From contig NC_064216.1 of the NCBI RefSeq assembly GCF_023101765.2, positions 3,872,501-3,936,500 on the forward strand: a DNA stretch of 64,000 nt. Reading direction: 5' to 3'. Under the pieces are notes generated by a model. It did no database searches and was not told the DNA's origin. It saw nothing but the letters and a program-made list of their open reading frames with translations. The DNA comes from Spodoptera frugiperda (taxonomy: Eukaryota; Arthropoda; Insecta; Lepidoptera; Noctuidae). The translations under genes and the position numbers were made by a program. Shown piece after piece: positions 10,797-22,313 of this stretch (positions within the stretch are counted from its first letter, which is position 1; every line of letters begins with the position of its first letter).

Positions 10797-11256
10797 ATTA
10801 TAATAAATCTGTAGAAGGGTCAATTCTGTTCATTGAAAATATAGAAAAAATAAATAGCAGGGGGTGTTACTGGATCGATACCAAGCCCAAATATGTGATT
10901 AATTTTTTTTTGTCTGTCTGTCTATATATGTTCAGGCATCACGTGAAAACTAACGGTTCGATTTCGATGAAACTTGGTATAATTATATCTTATTATCCTG
11001 GGCATAAAATAGGTTACTATTTATCCTGGAAAAATCCGTAGAAAAAAAAGCTTTATTTTTCAGTTTTATTCTGATCAACAGCAATAGCTCAATATTATTA
11101 ATTATTATGGGATCTCCTTAATTATTATGGGCGTCGCCGTATTTGGGTCCAATAGATATTTCTAAGATGTCATTGTCAGAGTTACTCAAAATGGAGAAAT
11201 AAAACTTCCACGCGAAGACCGACATCTGCGCGGACGGAGTCGCGGGCGGAAGCTAG
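10797..11256 (+). mobile_element. non-autonomous Helitron with 3' end
   Basis: The 5' region has ATAATAAATCTGTAGAAGGG and GGTCAATTCTGTTCATTG; the 3' region has GCGGACGGAGTCGCGGGCGG and ends CTAG (11253-11256) followed by T. The 5' TC dinucleotide is not preserved, so the left edge is approximate. Confidence 0.6.
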
Positions 11257-11504
11257 TAAATAAATAAAACACAACCTATCCGCAAGCTGGACAAATAAAT
11301 ACGGAAAGATCTCGTTCATATCGAAACTTAATTAACAATGCGTCAAAAGTTCACCGAATGAGTTGACTCGAAGCCAAATTATTTCCATACACGAGCCTCG
11401 TAGGATGAACAGTAATTAAAATCAGTTCCTGGACTCAATACGTAAAACCAGAATGGAAACCAATCTCCTTTGTTTGTTTGTCGAATAAAAACAGTAGGAC
11501 TGAC

Positions 11505-11680
11505 TTGTTTGTCGAGTGGCCGCAAGTATCACTGCTAAGGATAAGGACTATTGCGATACTTCTGGTCTTTCGAAATTTCCTCAGTAATAGTATGGAGTCT
11601 TGAATTGAACCCAGTATATGGCAATAGGCTCAACCCCTATTACATGGGACATATAACACAAATGGTGAAAAGTGAAATCG
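11505..11680 (+). repeat. decayed CGAGTGGT-family SINE
   Basis: The head is degenerate (TTGTCGAGTGGCCGCAAGTA) but the body is clear (CCAGTATATGGCAATAGGCT, TTACATGGGACAT, AAATGGTGAAAAGTG). Confidence 0.6.
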
Positions 11681-11835
11681 GTATGTGACAATAGGTCCAC
11701 CCCTTATTACATTGGGCTCATTATCATCAGTCGGAAGACGACCACTGTTGAACGAAGGCTTCCTCCTCACTCCTTCACGTAGAACGAAAAGCCGCCATCT
11801 GTATCATATTCGACTTATTAACATATTTATAAAAT

Positions 11836-12005
11836 GCAGTTGCACGTGGCTGGAAAACTGGCTGCCGTGTAACTTGTAGCGGATTCAATTCCCCTACAGA
11901 GCAAACAAATCTTTGTGTGTCCACAAATAGTTGTTTCGGTCTGGGTGTCATGTGCATGTGATATTGTATGTTTGTAAAGACAACCACGACACAGGAGAAA
12001 ATACA
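11836..12005 (+). repeat. GGTGCGGTGGCTGG-family SINE
   Basis: Only part of the head survives. It keeps TGTAGCGGATTCAATTCC, the GTTGTTTCGGTCTGGGTGT block and CACGACACAGGAGAAAAT. Confidence 0.6.
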
Positions 12006-12267
12006 AGGCTGGACCAATGTTTTGAAAAAATACACCTTTATGTACCTGGGAAAAAAGATGTGACGCAAACAGAACAAAAATATTAAAACTAAAAACGACG
12101 TACCTACGTACTATTGGATACAAAGTCGTATCTATGCAAAAATTGAGAAAATTTTATACCGGAGTACCGCACTATTATCCCCAATTTTGATATTCATAGC
12201 GTCTTTTATTACTTATTGGGTAGTAAATGTCTGTCTTATTTCCTTCCTACATTGCACATTTTGACCA

Positions 12268-12347
12268 ATGAATACCAATGAATAAAAATGATGACGAAAC
12301 GTATCCACAGCAACGTAGCATAGCACATCTCTGGTGGAAAAGCACCC
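12268..12347 (+). mobile_element. TAA-flanked MITE, 3' fragment
   Basis: Only the right end is present (CATAGCACATCTCTGGTGG, then AAAAGCACCC), followed by TAA, the expected flank. Confidence 0.55.
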
Positions 12348-12349
12348 TA

Positions 12350-13180
12350 AGAGAACACTGATAACTCGATTCTGTTGAGATGGCCAAAAACAATTTATTA
12401 TTTACAAGTTTAATGAGATAATTTTGAGTGATAGCAAAGCGATAGAAGCCAAAAAGCGGCTATTTGGTGGAGTCTGATACAGTCTTACTTTTGTCATCAA
12501 AGCTAAAAGAAAGAAAAGAAATCATTTTCTTTACAAATATTTGACATTGATATGGGCTTATAATTATAGCGTGTCCTAAAACTTTTTCCCCAATGATAAA
12601 AATAAGAGCAATGTCAAGTACAATGAAAGGTCAACAAAACAATTGATTACATAAAACAGCTCTCTTAGGAACACCTAAAACTGTATAAACACTACATTAC
12701 TATTTTAGTGTACCCTTGAACCAGCACAATGTAAGCGTGGGAGGACAAAACAAACTCCAACCTGTGCTTCGCTTCAACACACTAAAACTAAACGTGACTG
12801 AATAAAACAAATAGTGTATACAAAAATACTTTCACTAGCTCTAGTAAATTAACAATAAACTATTGCGCAAATTTTGCTTTTAAACACCGAAGCTAGATCT
12901 AACAATATTTCGGACTTTATCAATTGATATTCAACATTTCGACCAATATTATTTGTCGTCGAAAATCCTTCGAATTATGAAACAAAAGCTAGAAGTTTGT
13001 AGTCCATAACAATAGGTATTTGTGCTAAGATTTCGTATCAACGGGGCTTATGTATTGTTCATTGTGTATTGAATCTCGTAGAAGCACTTAGTCGAATCGA
13101 GGTAAGCACTGTTCGAACTTGTAACGCTTAGCTGAACCGTGCAAACGATTTGTAGTGAATTCTAAGTCTTATTGTATCGT
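12350..13180. other. intergenic, no supported feature
   Basis: No gene, repeat or RNA recognised. Confidence 0.4.
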
Positions 13181-13184
13181 CACG

Positions 13185-13380
13185 ACATTTTAGCCCTGAA
13201 GGAGTAGGCAGATATGCATATTATTATGGCACGTTATGTCACTGTACAATGTACACCCACTTATCACCATAATGCACCATAATAAGTCCCACATATTAGG
13301 AGATAAGCTTATTGCCATATACTGGACATATTTTCAGACTCAGACGTCTTACTAACACCAAAAAAAATGCCCAATAATAC
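13185..13380 (-). repeat. CGAGTGGT-family SINE body and tail
   Basis: The plus strand shows the reversed tail (GAAGGAGTAGGCAGA), GTACAATGTACACCCACTT and ATTGCCATATACTGGACA. The tRNA-like head is missing. Confidence 0.6.
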
Positions 13381-13481
13381 TTTCTTACTTAAATTCCAAG
13401 TACGGCTATAAAATATCTTGTATACATAGTTTTATGAGAAAATAATTATACTTTATTAATCTATAATTTATTAGCTGAAAA

Positions 13482-13590
13482 GATTTTTAAACTGACATGG
13501 TCATTAACACTAATATAAAAACTTAAGACGGGATAGGGAAACTCATAGACATAAATAAACATGGTAATTATCCCGTCTCAAGTTCTAATG
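13482..13590 (-). mobile_element. hairpin retroposon-like element, copy 2
   Basis: Arms around AAGACGGGATA and TTATCCCGTCTCAAG pair; the tail (minus strand CATGTCAGTTTAAAAATC) is on the left only. A perfect 11-bp direct repeat TTAGCTGAAAA flanks it at 13471-13481 and 13591-13601. It is the shortest copy because the loop is reduced. Confidence 0.75.
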
Positions 13591-13837
13591 TTAGCTGAAA
13601 ATTTGTAGGTTTGAATGTGCTTACTGTTAGTACTTATTGGATACTTTCTTACTAGTAGTTATTGGATGGATAAATGTGTTGCGTAGTCCATTTATGGAAG
13701 AAGGCTATAAAACATCACGATACGATGAAAAAGTGTGGATGGAGCCGCTAGTCTTCCCATAATTCTTAGAGAGACTATTACGAAATCAAGACGGATTGAA
13801 TAATATAATACAATACTTTTTAAGTTATAAAACTTAT

Positions 13838-14103
13838 GAGCCGGTAAACGAGCAGACGTAGCATCTGATGGTAAGCAATCGCCACCGCCCATGGATATTC
13901 GAAACACCAGAGGCGTTACAAATGCGTTGCCGGCGTTTTAGGAGTTAGGAATTTAAGGGTGGTTGGGGAATCGGGGATTGAACAAATGGTAATCTCACTC
14001 ACACAACAATACTCAACGCAAGCGTTGTTTCACGTCGGTTTCTGTGAGGCCGTGGTATCACTCCGGTCGAGCCGGCCCATTCGTGCCGAAGCTTGGCTCT
14101 TCT
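13838..14103 (-). repeat. Metulj-type SINE
   Basis: From ATGAGCCGGTAAACGAGCAG to GCCGAAGCTTGGCTCTTC on the plus strand, with ACGCAAGCGTTGTTTCACGT inside. The minus-strand open frame here is SINE sequence. Confidence 0.75.
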
Positions 14104-14667
14104 AGACTAAAAGAAGTCGTGGCTAAGTTACAAAAGCGCGGATCAACGACTGCAGTAAGTAAAACTAAGCTGCAGCTTAAGTTATTACTCTTAATAACTT
14201 AGACTCTTTCGTGCTTCGCAGAGCACGTTACACGATTAGTTACTGTTTTAATAATATCACGAATGCTTCTATTCTACGAATATCTGGGCAGGTAGTAAAG
14301 TTACAGACAAGTTTTATCATTTACAGAATACTGGTCGCTGTGCAGTCACAAACTAATTAATTTATTCAAATTATTTTTTGACCTTTAAGAGACCCGGTAA
14401 CCCGCTAGCCAAACCATGAATGTGGTTTTCGGCATAGTATTATTACTGGATATTAACTGACTTAAAAATGATGGAAGCAGTAAAGAAAATTAAAGTTTTA
14501 TTAACGAAACCATAATATCTTTTGTAACCATTGATCAACCAGGTATCAAACAGTGGTTGTCTTATCTCTGTATACTGAATTAATTTTACTTTCTTCCCTG
14601 TATACTTATTAAATTGACTTACACACGTTTCACCTACAAAGTATAGACTTTGAAGCCTCTTACAACA
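14104..14667. other. intergenic, no supported feature
   Basis: No recognisable gene. Short phrase GACCCGGTAACCCGCTAG near 14391 may be a scrap of the R1-like LINE tail. Confidence 0.35.
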
Positions 14668-14675
14668 ATGCTGTT

Positions 14676-15093
14676 CAGGGGCGAACCTAGCGCCATATCT
14701 GCCGCATCAATTATACGCCCCCTCGGACTACGAGGTCCCCTTACGTTCGTAAGCATAAAATAAAAACTTCCTAAATTTTATTTCATTTCAGGAATTATAA
14801 ATAATTCGTTCATTTTTTCCGCGTAAAGCATGCCTTCAAAATTTAGCAGCAATTGTCGGAAAATTAACGTCATCATAAGGGCCCCTAAATATAGGCTCGC
14901 TGTTATAACATCTGTAATTCCGCTACTTGAAGCTTGAAGGACAGGGCGGGAAGTCATTGGATGACTTTCCCCCTCAGCGAGGAAAGTCATTGGATGACTT
15001 TCCCACTACGTTCTCCTCTCAAACAAAAAAGAAAAAAACGGGGGCCCCGTATAATTATTTCTTTGGGCCCCGCCAAAGCACGCTACGCCACTG
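14676..15093. mobile_element. 418-bp non-autonomous hAT-like element
   Basis: Starts CAGGGGCGAACCTAGCGCC and ends GCTACGCCACTG, so both termini read CAG-x-GGCG outward, the usual hAT form. The flanks ATGCTGTT (14668-14675) and ATACTGTT (15094-15101) are an 8-bp target duplication with one mismatch, again hAT-like. It contains two copies of AAGTCATTGGATGACTTTCC that resemble the tail of the R1-like LINE. No transposase is present. Confidence 0.7.
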
Positions 15094-15329
15094 ATACTGT
15101 TCCTTTACACAATAATGGTTCATAATAAATGCTGTATTATACCGCACACTTCCCTTTTCCACGCCCCAGTCGGATAACAAAACATTCCTATTATAATTTC
15201 TCCCTTTTATCCAAAAAATCAGGAAGTTTTTCCTTTATATTCTATAGGGTTGACGAGCAATAATAGGATTTGTATTGTTATTGATATTGTCCAATTTATG
15301 TTGAGCCCTGTGTTCTGGTAATGGATTCG

Positions 15330-15665
15330 CTTTATAGAGGTCATACATGACGACATGTGTCATGGATGTCCTTTGATGATTTGAGTTCGGAATCTTTTGG
15401 CGAAAACACTGTCAACTAGGTATCGGTTATTAAGGGTACACGTCCACAGGTCCGCATCGTACGCACCTCACGCAACGGATTTTAGTTTTTCTTGTATATA
15501 AACTCATACAACTGTGTCCACTGATACGCATCGTACGGACCGCATCATCAGCAATGCCTACATACGATACATACTTTAGAGGTCGTATGACGATATGTGT
15601 CATGGATGTCCTTAAATGATTTGAGTTCGGAATCTTACGGCGAAAACAGGTCACTGTCAACTAGG
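15330..15665 (+). repeat. ~90-bp direct repeat pair around an insert
   Basis: TGTGTCATGGATGTCCTT, GATTTGAGTTCGGAATCTT, GGCGAAAAC and CACTGTCAACTAGGTA occur in the same order at about 15330-15421 and 15576-15665. The insert between them carries CCGCATCGTACG and a partly inverted counterpart (CGCATCGTACGGACC), so it may be a MITE with a duplicated flank or the remains of a tandem duplication. Confidence 0.65.
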
Positions 15666-16020
15666 TAAGAATTGATTTATTATTGGACGTCTGTTTAGTT
15701 CGTAGTCATAATTCCCAAACTACAATTTCTGAGAATTTTTACATAAAAATGGTACCTAAGGTTCAGACCGCACTACGGTTTTTTCCGTAAGCAGTTTACC
15801 GCTTTAGCTGTGGAATCGCTCCAAAAGCCGCAGTATATAATTAGCCGTAAAATCAAAATCGCGGTTTTCGACACTCAGTCTTCCCACTAAGATAGGTATA
15901 TTTCGAGACAATTTAGTAATATCTTTTAAATCAGTAGACACGATAACAACTGATGATAGTTAACCGATTAAAAACCGCTGCAATAACCATAGGTAACTTA
16001 GTTTTGTTTTTATAAAACTT
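15666..16020. other. intergenic, no supported feature
   Basis: A GC-richer patch at 15755-15830 contains several ACCGC/GCGGT words that could pair, but I cannot define ends. Confidence 0.3.
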
Positions 16021-16026
16021 TGCTCC

Positions 16027-16205
16027 ATACTAGGGTTTTCTCCTGTGTCATGAGTGCGTTTACAAACATACAATTTCACATACACATGACATCCAGCCCC
16101 GAAACAATAATTTGTAGATCAAAGAGTTGGTCCGTGCGGGAACGAACCCGCTACACATTGAGCGGTAGCCGGTTGCCCAGCCATCGCACCAACTGTGCAG
16201 TAACT
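16027..16205 (-). repeat. GGTGCGGTGGCTGG-family SINE
   Basis: Reversed copy: GGTTTTCTCCTGTGTCATG through the B-box complement GGAACGAACCCGCTAC to GCCCAGCCATCGCACCAACT. Nearly complete. The plus-strand frame over it is an artefact. Confidence 0.75.
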
Positions 16206-17038
16206 GGGAAGAAGTAGGTATTGCATCTAATTATATTTACATTTCCCTGTTTATAATATAAACACTGTCCCATTTATCAGGATCCCGTATCCTTGACAAA
16301 TGCACATTTGCGGTATCTCTCATATCACTGTGGTTATCCGGTAATGACAGAGCTTGATGGGTGATATGTGCTAATAGTAATAATTATTATGTAGGAATTA
16401 ATTGTCATTATTAATAATTATTGTTTGATACGCCCGCAATGTTACGTTTGTTGTATTGTGATTAGCTAAAATTATCCTATGGGTTTCCTTGTTACTTAAA
16501 ATTCCTTTATGTTCATTAAAAATATTATGCATATGTATATGAATACTATGTTCATTAAAAATTTTATGACATCATACGTATCATGTTTTGATTTCGAAGA
16601 AAGGATAAAAGAAATAAATCACGAATATCTGCCAAATATGACAAGCCAATTTGAATTAAGTAATTTGAATATGTCTTAAAAAAATGTGCCACAGGTAACG
16701 TTACAAAGGAAAATCTAACATAGCTGACCTTTTTAAGGTATAATAAGTAACAATACCAAAGCTAAAGATTCCGACATCTTTTTAAAAGAATAGATCTGAA
16801 AATAATGACTAAAATATTAGGTCCCAAGTCTTTGAGACTAAAGTCTTTTATCTTACAAAGAACATCCAATAATTTACTTTATGCTTTGACTGGACATCGA
16901 ACGGAAGACAAAAGATCAACCATTACTGGACTTCTTTGACGATTTACTTCAACCGATATTCTTTAAACAAAAATGAAGGAAAATTCTTGTCTTTTGTATT
17001 TTTAGTTTATTTTTGTGTTAGCAAAGGAACACACTAAC
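16206..17038. other. intergenic, no supported feature
   Basis: AT-rich, with a locally repeated ATGTTCATTAAAAAT near 16510 and 16549. Nothing else recognised. Confidence 0.4.
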
Positions 17039-17040
17039 CG

Positions 17041-17147
17041 TCGAGTCATTTAATGGTTACTTAACCATGTCCTTAGCAGTTGTTTTCGATACAAAATCGG
17101 TACTAAGGAATAGTTTAAGAAATCATCAAATGTGTCTGAGTAAGTTT
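17041..17147. mobile_element. small palindromic MITE (ACTAAGGAATAG family)
   Basis: Ends GAGTCATTTAATGG and (complement) ACTCAGACACATTTGATG; the core has CTTAGCAGTTGTTTTCGATA and GGTACTAAGGAATAG. Related copies: 19858, 44536, 52006 and 57856. Confidence 0.6.
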
Positions 17148-17671
17148 GTCTTTTAAATATTCTTACTTAATCCAAATAGAAAAGTAGGTAGTTTTTTGGC
17201 AGTTAGATACCTCGCTTTCGATAGCAACAAGAGTATGAGGTATCATTATCATTATCATAAAGCATTAATTCTTATCTCTTACAACTTATTAAAATAAACG
17301 GGCTAAATGAAAATGAGCAATCACAATAATATACCAATATTTGCTACATCTGCTACGCTATTGCAAATATTTATCCCCTACCGCTTAGAGGAGTTGTTCA
17401 CATAAATCCAGACTAGTTGCAAGACCGAACTTAGACGTTTCAATACGGGGCCAAGACAAAGTTCGATGTCTCATGTATTTGTGATTATGTTGGCACGCGT
17501 ATGCTCTTAACTGGACCAAAATTGTTCTACGGAAAGTAATGACACACTACTGAATAATGGACAGTTACATTATCGTTTTAATGGGTAGGCAGACGATCAG
17601 AGTACTTAATAACTTAAACATTCCTTTTTTTGTAATTTTTTTTTTATATACTTAGGAGTACCTATTCCTAT

Positions 17672-17912
17672 AGCCGGAAAACGAGCAGATGGATTACCTG
17701 ATTGTACGCAATCGGCGTCGCCCATAGACACCTGATACACCAGAGGCGTTACAAGCGCGTTGTCGACCTTTTGAGACTTAGATAAATTTGAGTTTTGAGA
17801 ATTGGATGCGGGAATTATGTAGATTGGATAGTTACTCGTAGATTTTCTGTGAGACCATGGTGTCATTCCGGTTGAACCTGCCTAGTCGTGCTGATGCATG
17901 GCTTTCGAACAC
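17672..17912 (-). repeat. Metulj-type SINE, strongly diverged
   Basis: Recognised by AGCCGGAAAACGAGCAGAT, GGCGTCGCCCATAGACACC and ACACCAGAGGCGTTACAAGC on the plus strand. Confidence 0.65.
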
Positions 17913-19158
17913 TACGTAAAGAAAAATAGCGCGGTTTTCTTTTTAAAAATAATTAGATTAACTTTACAACTAGATTGTGTTAATAGTAAAATCTGTCATA
18001 CGTCTGTATAAAACATATCAATATTTTAATACAGAACTAACTTACCTATGACTTAAATTCGGACGTAATAAGTCGGTTATAAAATGACAAAACATTTGTT
18101 TCAAAATGTAGGTCTAAAATAAGAAACCTGGATACCAATTCAGTGGACCGCAAAGGAATAAGAGAATTGATAAATTGCCAACAAAATAAGCCTGAGACTG
18201 TCACGAAAAGTGAAATGGTTTGTCAAAAGTATTCACCCTAATTCAATTGTTGTATAAGTCCGACACTTATTCTCAATTATTTATGAAGTTTTGGAACTTT
18301 AGCGTCCATATTTTGTCCGTGAAACAGACTGTTCATTCTGATTCTATTTTCCTTTACACAGCTTTTATTTACTTGAGAAGATGATGTACAGGCTTGATAG
18401 ATGTGTACTTGTAACTTTTAATAACATCTTTGTAGTTTCCCTGCACTGACTTCGACTGCCAACAAAAATCTCTTGAAAGCAAATCCTCCGCTAGCGCTGG
18501 CCGCTTTTGCCCCTCATGGCGTTTAACGTGTTAAAATTCAACCTGCAAGGATCAACCTATGATATTTCTTTGCCTATCAATATACCAAAGAGGACTCAGT
18601 TTTGGCATTACTCATCACTTGATCAATTTGGATATTTAAGCATTATTATAGTTATAAAGATACTAAAATGCTTACACATTTTCGGATTCGTGGGAATTAC
18701 AATGCAGCTTGTGGTTAGGTAATCCTTCAAGCTATAACCACATAATATTAACCATCAATTGACATGATAGGTTGACAATAAATCATTGTTTTTATTTCAA
18801 AGGTCAATGCGGAATTTCGCAGAAGTTTCTTTGCGGAAGACATCCTTTGCATAATTCCTGTATACTTTGGGTTTTTCCAAGTAATTGTCAAAAAATTGTC
18901 CTTAACCTCTTTCTCAAAAATAATATAGGTAAAATTCTTCCGTAGGTTTCATTTACGCCAGAAACAAAAATAAATTGATTACCTACACACAATCACGTTT
19001 ATTTTAGCTATTTCCTTGAATTAATGTTTTATTTAAAAAAGTAGTTTAATTATGGAGATCACTTGATTTCAGATTTGTTAGAGAACCTTGTTTTGATCTC
19101 AGAAACAAACTTTAAACACTATATTTGGTGTCAATGTGTGTGTAAAACCGATAAAGCG
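17913..19158. other. intergenic, no supported feature
   Basis: No gene I can support. A 71-codon frame at 18507 has no family resemblance, splice context or codon signal. Confidence 0.35.
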
Positions 19159-19161
19159 TAA

Positions 19162-19499
19162 GAGTGCTTTTCCACCAGAGATGTGCTTAGTAGCTATGCT
19201 GCGAAGATGTAATAGCTAAGCTGTGAAACTACGTGACCGTTTTCACTGAAAAACTAAGCTATGTAGCAGTGCAAGTAAGATTACTATGAAGTTGCGCCGC
19301 CGTAAAATAGCTGTGTGAGGATGATGCGCGACTCAAGTATGCAATGAATCAGTAGTAGGGAAGCTATCCATAGCACGCATTCATAGCACGCATCTTTCTA
19401 TATAAAAAACATAACTTAGTTGAACCCGTTTCCACCGGTGCTAAGCTATGTGTGAGTGTGCAACGTAGCGCATAACATATCTCTGGTGGAAAAGCACCT
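19162..19499 (+). mobile_element. TAA-flanked MITE, longest copy
   Basis: From GAGTGCTTTTCCACCAGAGA (preceded by TAA at 19159) to the CTCTGGTGGAAAAGCACC end. Contains GAAACTACGTGACCGTTTTC and a duplicated CATAGCACGCATC, which explains its extra length. Confidence 0.7.
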
Positions 19500-19786
19500 C
19501 TTTATTTACATTTTATTATGTAGGTCACAAAACATGTCAGCACATTAAGTGTTTTTCTCCGAAAGATTGTTCTACATAATAATATTATTTGTCAAAGTCA
19601 AGCTTCTTGAATATTAATGGTAAAGCTGTTGTGGTATTAAAGTCTTGGTTAAAAACAGGGTCGCGGTGATTCCCTACAACCCAACTATCTTGGCGCAGTC
19701 TGTTCACTATTTTCCTGTCAGTTGCTATTTGTCTCACCAAAATTAAATGGTGACAAAGTGAGTTGGTGGTGGAACAATATAATCCG

Positions 19787-19852
19787 ACTGCACGGTTGAC
19801 GCGGCGGCATGCGGCAGCTTCCTTGTCGATTCCCGCACGGAGCAACTCTTTT
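19787..19852 (+). repeat. degenerate GGTGCGGTGGCTGG-family SINE head
   Basis: CTGCACGGTTGACGCGGCGG followed by CGATTCCCGCACGGAGCAAC. The body is missing. Confidence 0.45.
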
Positions 19853-19857
19853 TACCG

Positions 19858-19985
19858 CACTCAGAGACATTTAGTGATTACTTAAACTGTTTCGTAGTAA
19901 TGATTTTGAACCGAAAACAGTTGCTAAGGACTGTGTTAAGTTCTTATTAATTGTTACTAAGGAATAGGTTAAGAAATCTTTTAAT
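19858..19985. mobile_element. small palindromic MITE (ACTAAGGAATAG family)
   Basis: ACTCAGAGACATTTAGTGAT at the left and TTACTAAGGAATAGGTTAAG near the right. It directly follows the SINE scrap. Confidence 0.55.
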
Positions 19986-19989
19986 TTTA

Positions 19990-20153
19990 AAAAAATCACG
20001 GTTTTCTCACGTAAATTAATGGAGAAAAGCTCTACAAGTTTCGAGTCACAGAGGGATTCTTCATCATGAAAATCGTGCGCAGACGCCGCGACGTCGCAAA
20101 GCCTCTCGCACTGCTTTTCTTCATTAATTTACGTGAGTAAACCGTGAATTTTA
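19990..20153. mobile_element. 164-bp MITE with ~40-bp inverted ends
   Basis: Left AAAAATCACGGTTTTCTCAC and right complement AAAATTCACGGTTTACTCAC; both continue through CGTAAATTAATG and AGAAAAGC. A decayed relative is at 35081. Both copies are followed by GCTCACGATAGTT or CTCACGATAGTT, so the true unit may be longer. Confidence 0.65.
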
Positions 20154-20795
20154 TTTAATTTAGTTTGGCTCACGATAGTTATAAATATATGTATACATAC
20201 AAATCTTTATATTTATATCTCTGAGTGTAAGCAGTCAGTGTTTACATTACAGCCTATTTTATTCCTTTAGAAAAAAGGCGCAATGTTATGTAAACATAAC
20301 ATCAAAATCGACAAAAACATCACGGTAATTTCCTCTACCTATGACAAATATAAAGTAATGAGCCAGACAGTTAACCCATGTCAACATTTATTTTAATGAG
20401 CCTCTTACAAATGCTTGTTACATAATTACGTTCATTTGTTGCTAATGTTGAACATAATAAGAAATGGCTCCCATTTTCTAAGCACAATTTAATCCCAATG
20501 CCATTATTTAAGATTATGAAATAAAAAAGGCCACGGTATATGGCACTTTTGTTAAGCTGTAAGGAATTGTTTTATTTATGTTGACTAGGTAAAATATTTT
20601 ACATTAAATTTGTTTGACATGTATTTCTAGGCTTCGAAACACTGAACTAGGTACTAAAAATTTCATGCATCGAAAAAACATTTAGCTTAAAAATAGGTAA
20701 TTGGACCACGCTTTCGCCAGAACCAAACACTAGCATTCTCTGACACACTCAAACTTTTGAAGATGCTATCTCCAACCCTAGAGATTCTATCCATG
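20154..20795. other. intergenic, no supported feature
   Basis: AT-rich sequence, nothing recognised. Confidence 0.4.
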
Positions 20796-20807
20796 CATAT
20801 AGCGTTC

Positions 20808-20998
20808 CACATGCGCCTCAAAGAGCCATCCGACCACCACAGATGAACTGCGAACTGCCCAACGGGTTACCGGGACTGCGACTCGAAAAGCAGGAGTAGG
20901 AACGGGGTGGCTTTTAGTGCAGTAAATGTCTGACACTTGACTCTTCTCGCCTCGCTTAAAGCGGGAGAAGGAGGATGATTCCCCCCCCTTTAAAAACA
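20808..20998 (+). repeat. 3' end of R1-like LINE
   Basis: From CACATGCGCCTCAAAGAGCC to a C-run near 20982 and an AAAA end. The central stretch is damaged. The minus-strand frame here is a shadow. Confidence 0.7.
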
Positions 20999-20999
20999 A

Positions 21000-21379
21000 G
21001 GAGATTTTTACAACTCCTTTTAAATAGAGGAATTACATAGGGTCATGAACTATTTATTACTATAACGTAAAACACAAATATGTAATATTCTAGTTAAAAA
21101 AATAATAATTAGAGTAGGTCAACAACATTTTAATTATCTTTAAAAAATAAAATATTGTATAGTAAGTAATTGATTTCCGTATAAAAATGATAACATGTGT
21201 TCTTCTTATTCTGCTTACGTATGTGAACGTGAGATAAACTTGATTTATAGATATAAACCAGTTCAAGTTAAAAGATAAGTGAAATGCCAAACAATAATCT
21301 TAAGTACATAACATCACGCCTCATATGAAAGTGGAAGCAAAACTAAAGTTTTAGTAAATTAATAAAATCTTCATTTTTG
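21000..21379. other. intergenic, no supported feature
   Basis: AT-rich; nothing recognised. Confidence 0.4.
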
Positions 21380-21655
21380 CTTGCTTTTCCACCAGAGATG
21401 TGCTATGTAGCTATATTATAGCTAAGCTGTGAAAGTATGTGACTGTTTCCACTGATACTAAGCTATGTAGCTGTGCAAGGAAGATGCGCAGCTCGAGTAT
21501 GCGATGTATCGATAGTAGGGAAGCCACCCATAGCACGCATCTTTCCATATAAAAAACATAGCTTAGTTGTGTCCGTTTCCACCAGTGCTATGTGTACCAA
21601 TGAATATGATTGGTGGAAGCCAAAAACATCAACAGCACCGTAGCTAGAAAAACAC
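21380..21655 (+). mobile_element. TAA-flanked MITE
   Basis: GCTTTTCCACCAGAGATGTG at the left and TAGCTAGAAAAACAC followed by TAA at the right. The right terminus is more decayed than in other copies. Confidence 0.65.
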
Positions 21656-22170
21656 TAAGAATTTTAGAACCATAAATCTATCAATATTTAGCAGGAACTG
21701 GAAACCATATTGACATATGCATATCTACTACATTTCCTAAAAAACCTAAGTACTACAAACTAAATGAATCATTTACATACTTAAAAAAAATAACACGCTA
21801 AAACACTACAATTAAAAATATTACCCAATACGATAAAAATAAATCAATTCAATAATAGCATTACTAATACCATTAACAATGACTATTAAAATAAAATAAA
21901 TCTTAATCATAACAAATACAATGATATTCTAGAACATTTAAAACTAGAGCAGGCCACACCTATTTCCCAATTTTAATAGTATCATTAATTACGTCACAGA
22001 TTTCCATATAACAATGATTATTAAATAAAATCTAAGTCGGAATTACCCACATAGTATTTACACCTTACGATGCACTATGCGTCATACACATGCTCTATCC
22101 TTTTCACACACATACAACATGGCTACCTCTCTCTTTCACACAGCAAAGCTATTAGTAATGTTCTTTTGTT

Positions 22171-22200
22171 TATATATAAAATGTGCGGACTTCGCATTCA
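22171..22200 (+). promoter_or_regulatory. core promoter of seroin-like gene 1
   Basis: TATATATAAA at 22171-22180, with a likely start site about 25 bases on, near TTCGCATTCA. A similar TTCGCA follows the TATA box of the paralogue at 46060. The start site is predicted from spacing only. Confidence 0.5.
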
Positions 22201-22313
22201 TTAATTAGTTCATACTGATTGAGTGAACACGGAATTTTAATATTTAATTTAATTTATTTTATTTTATAAATTATTGAACTTTGTGACAGTGATAAGAATA
22301 AGGAAGATTAAAG
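22196..22313 (+). other. untranslated leader exon of seroin-like gene 1
   Basis: Predicted from the TATA box and a good donor (AAAG then GTGAGT at 22314). It has no in-frame coding role. The following intron (22314-25503) would end at the TTCTTTCCAG acceptor just before the start codon. The same layout in the two relatives supports it. Confidence 0.5.
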
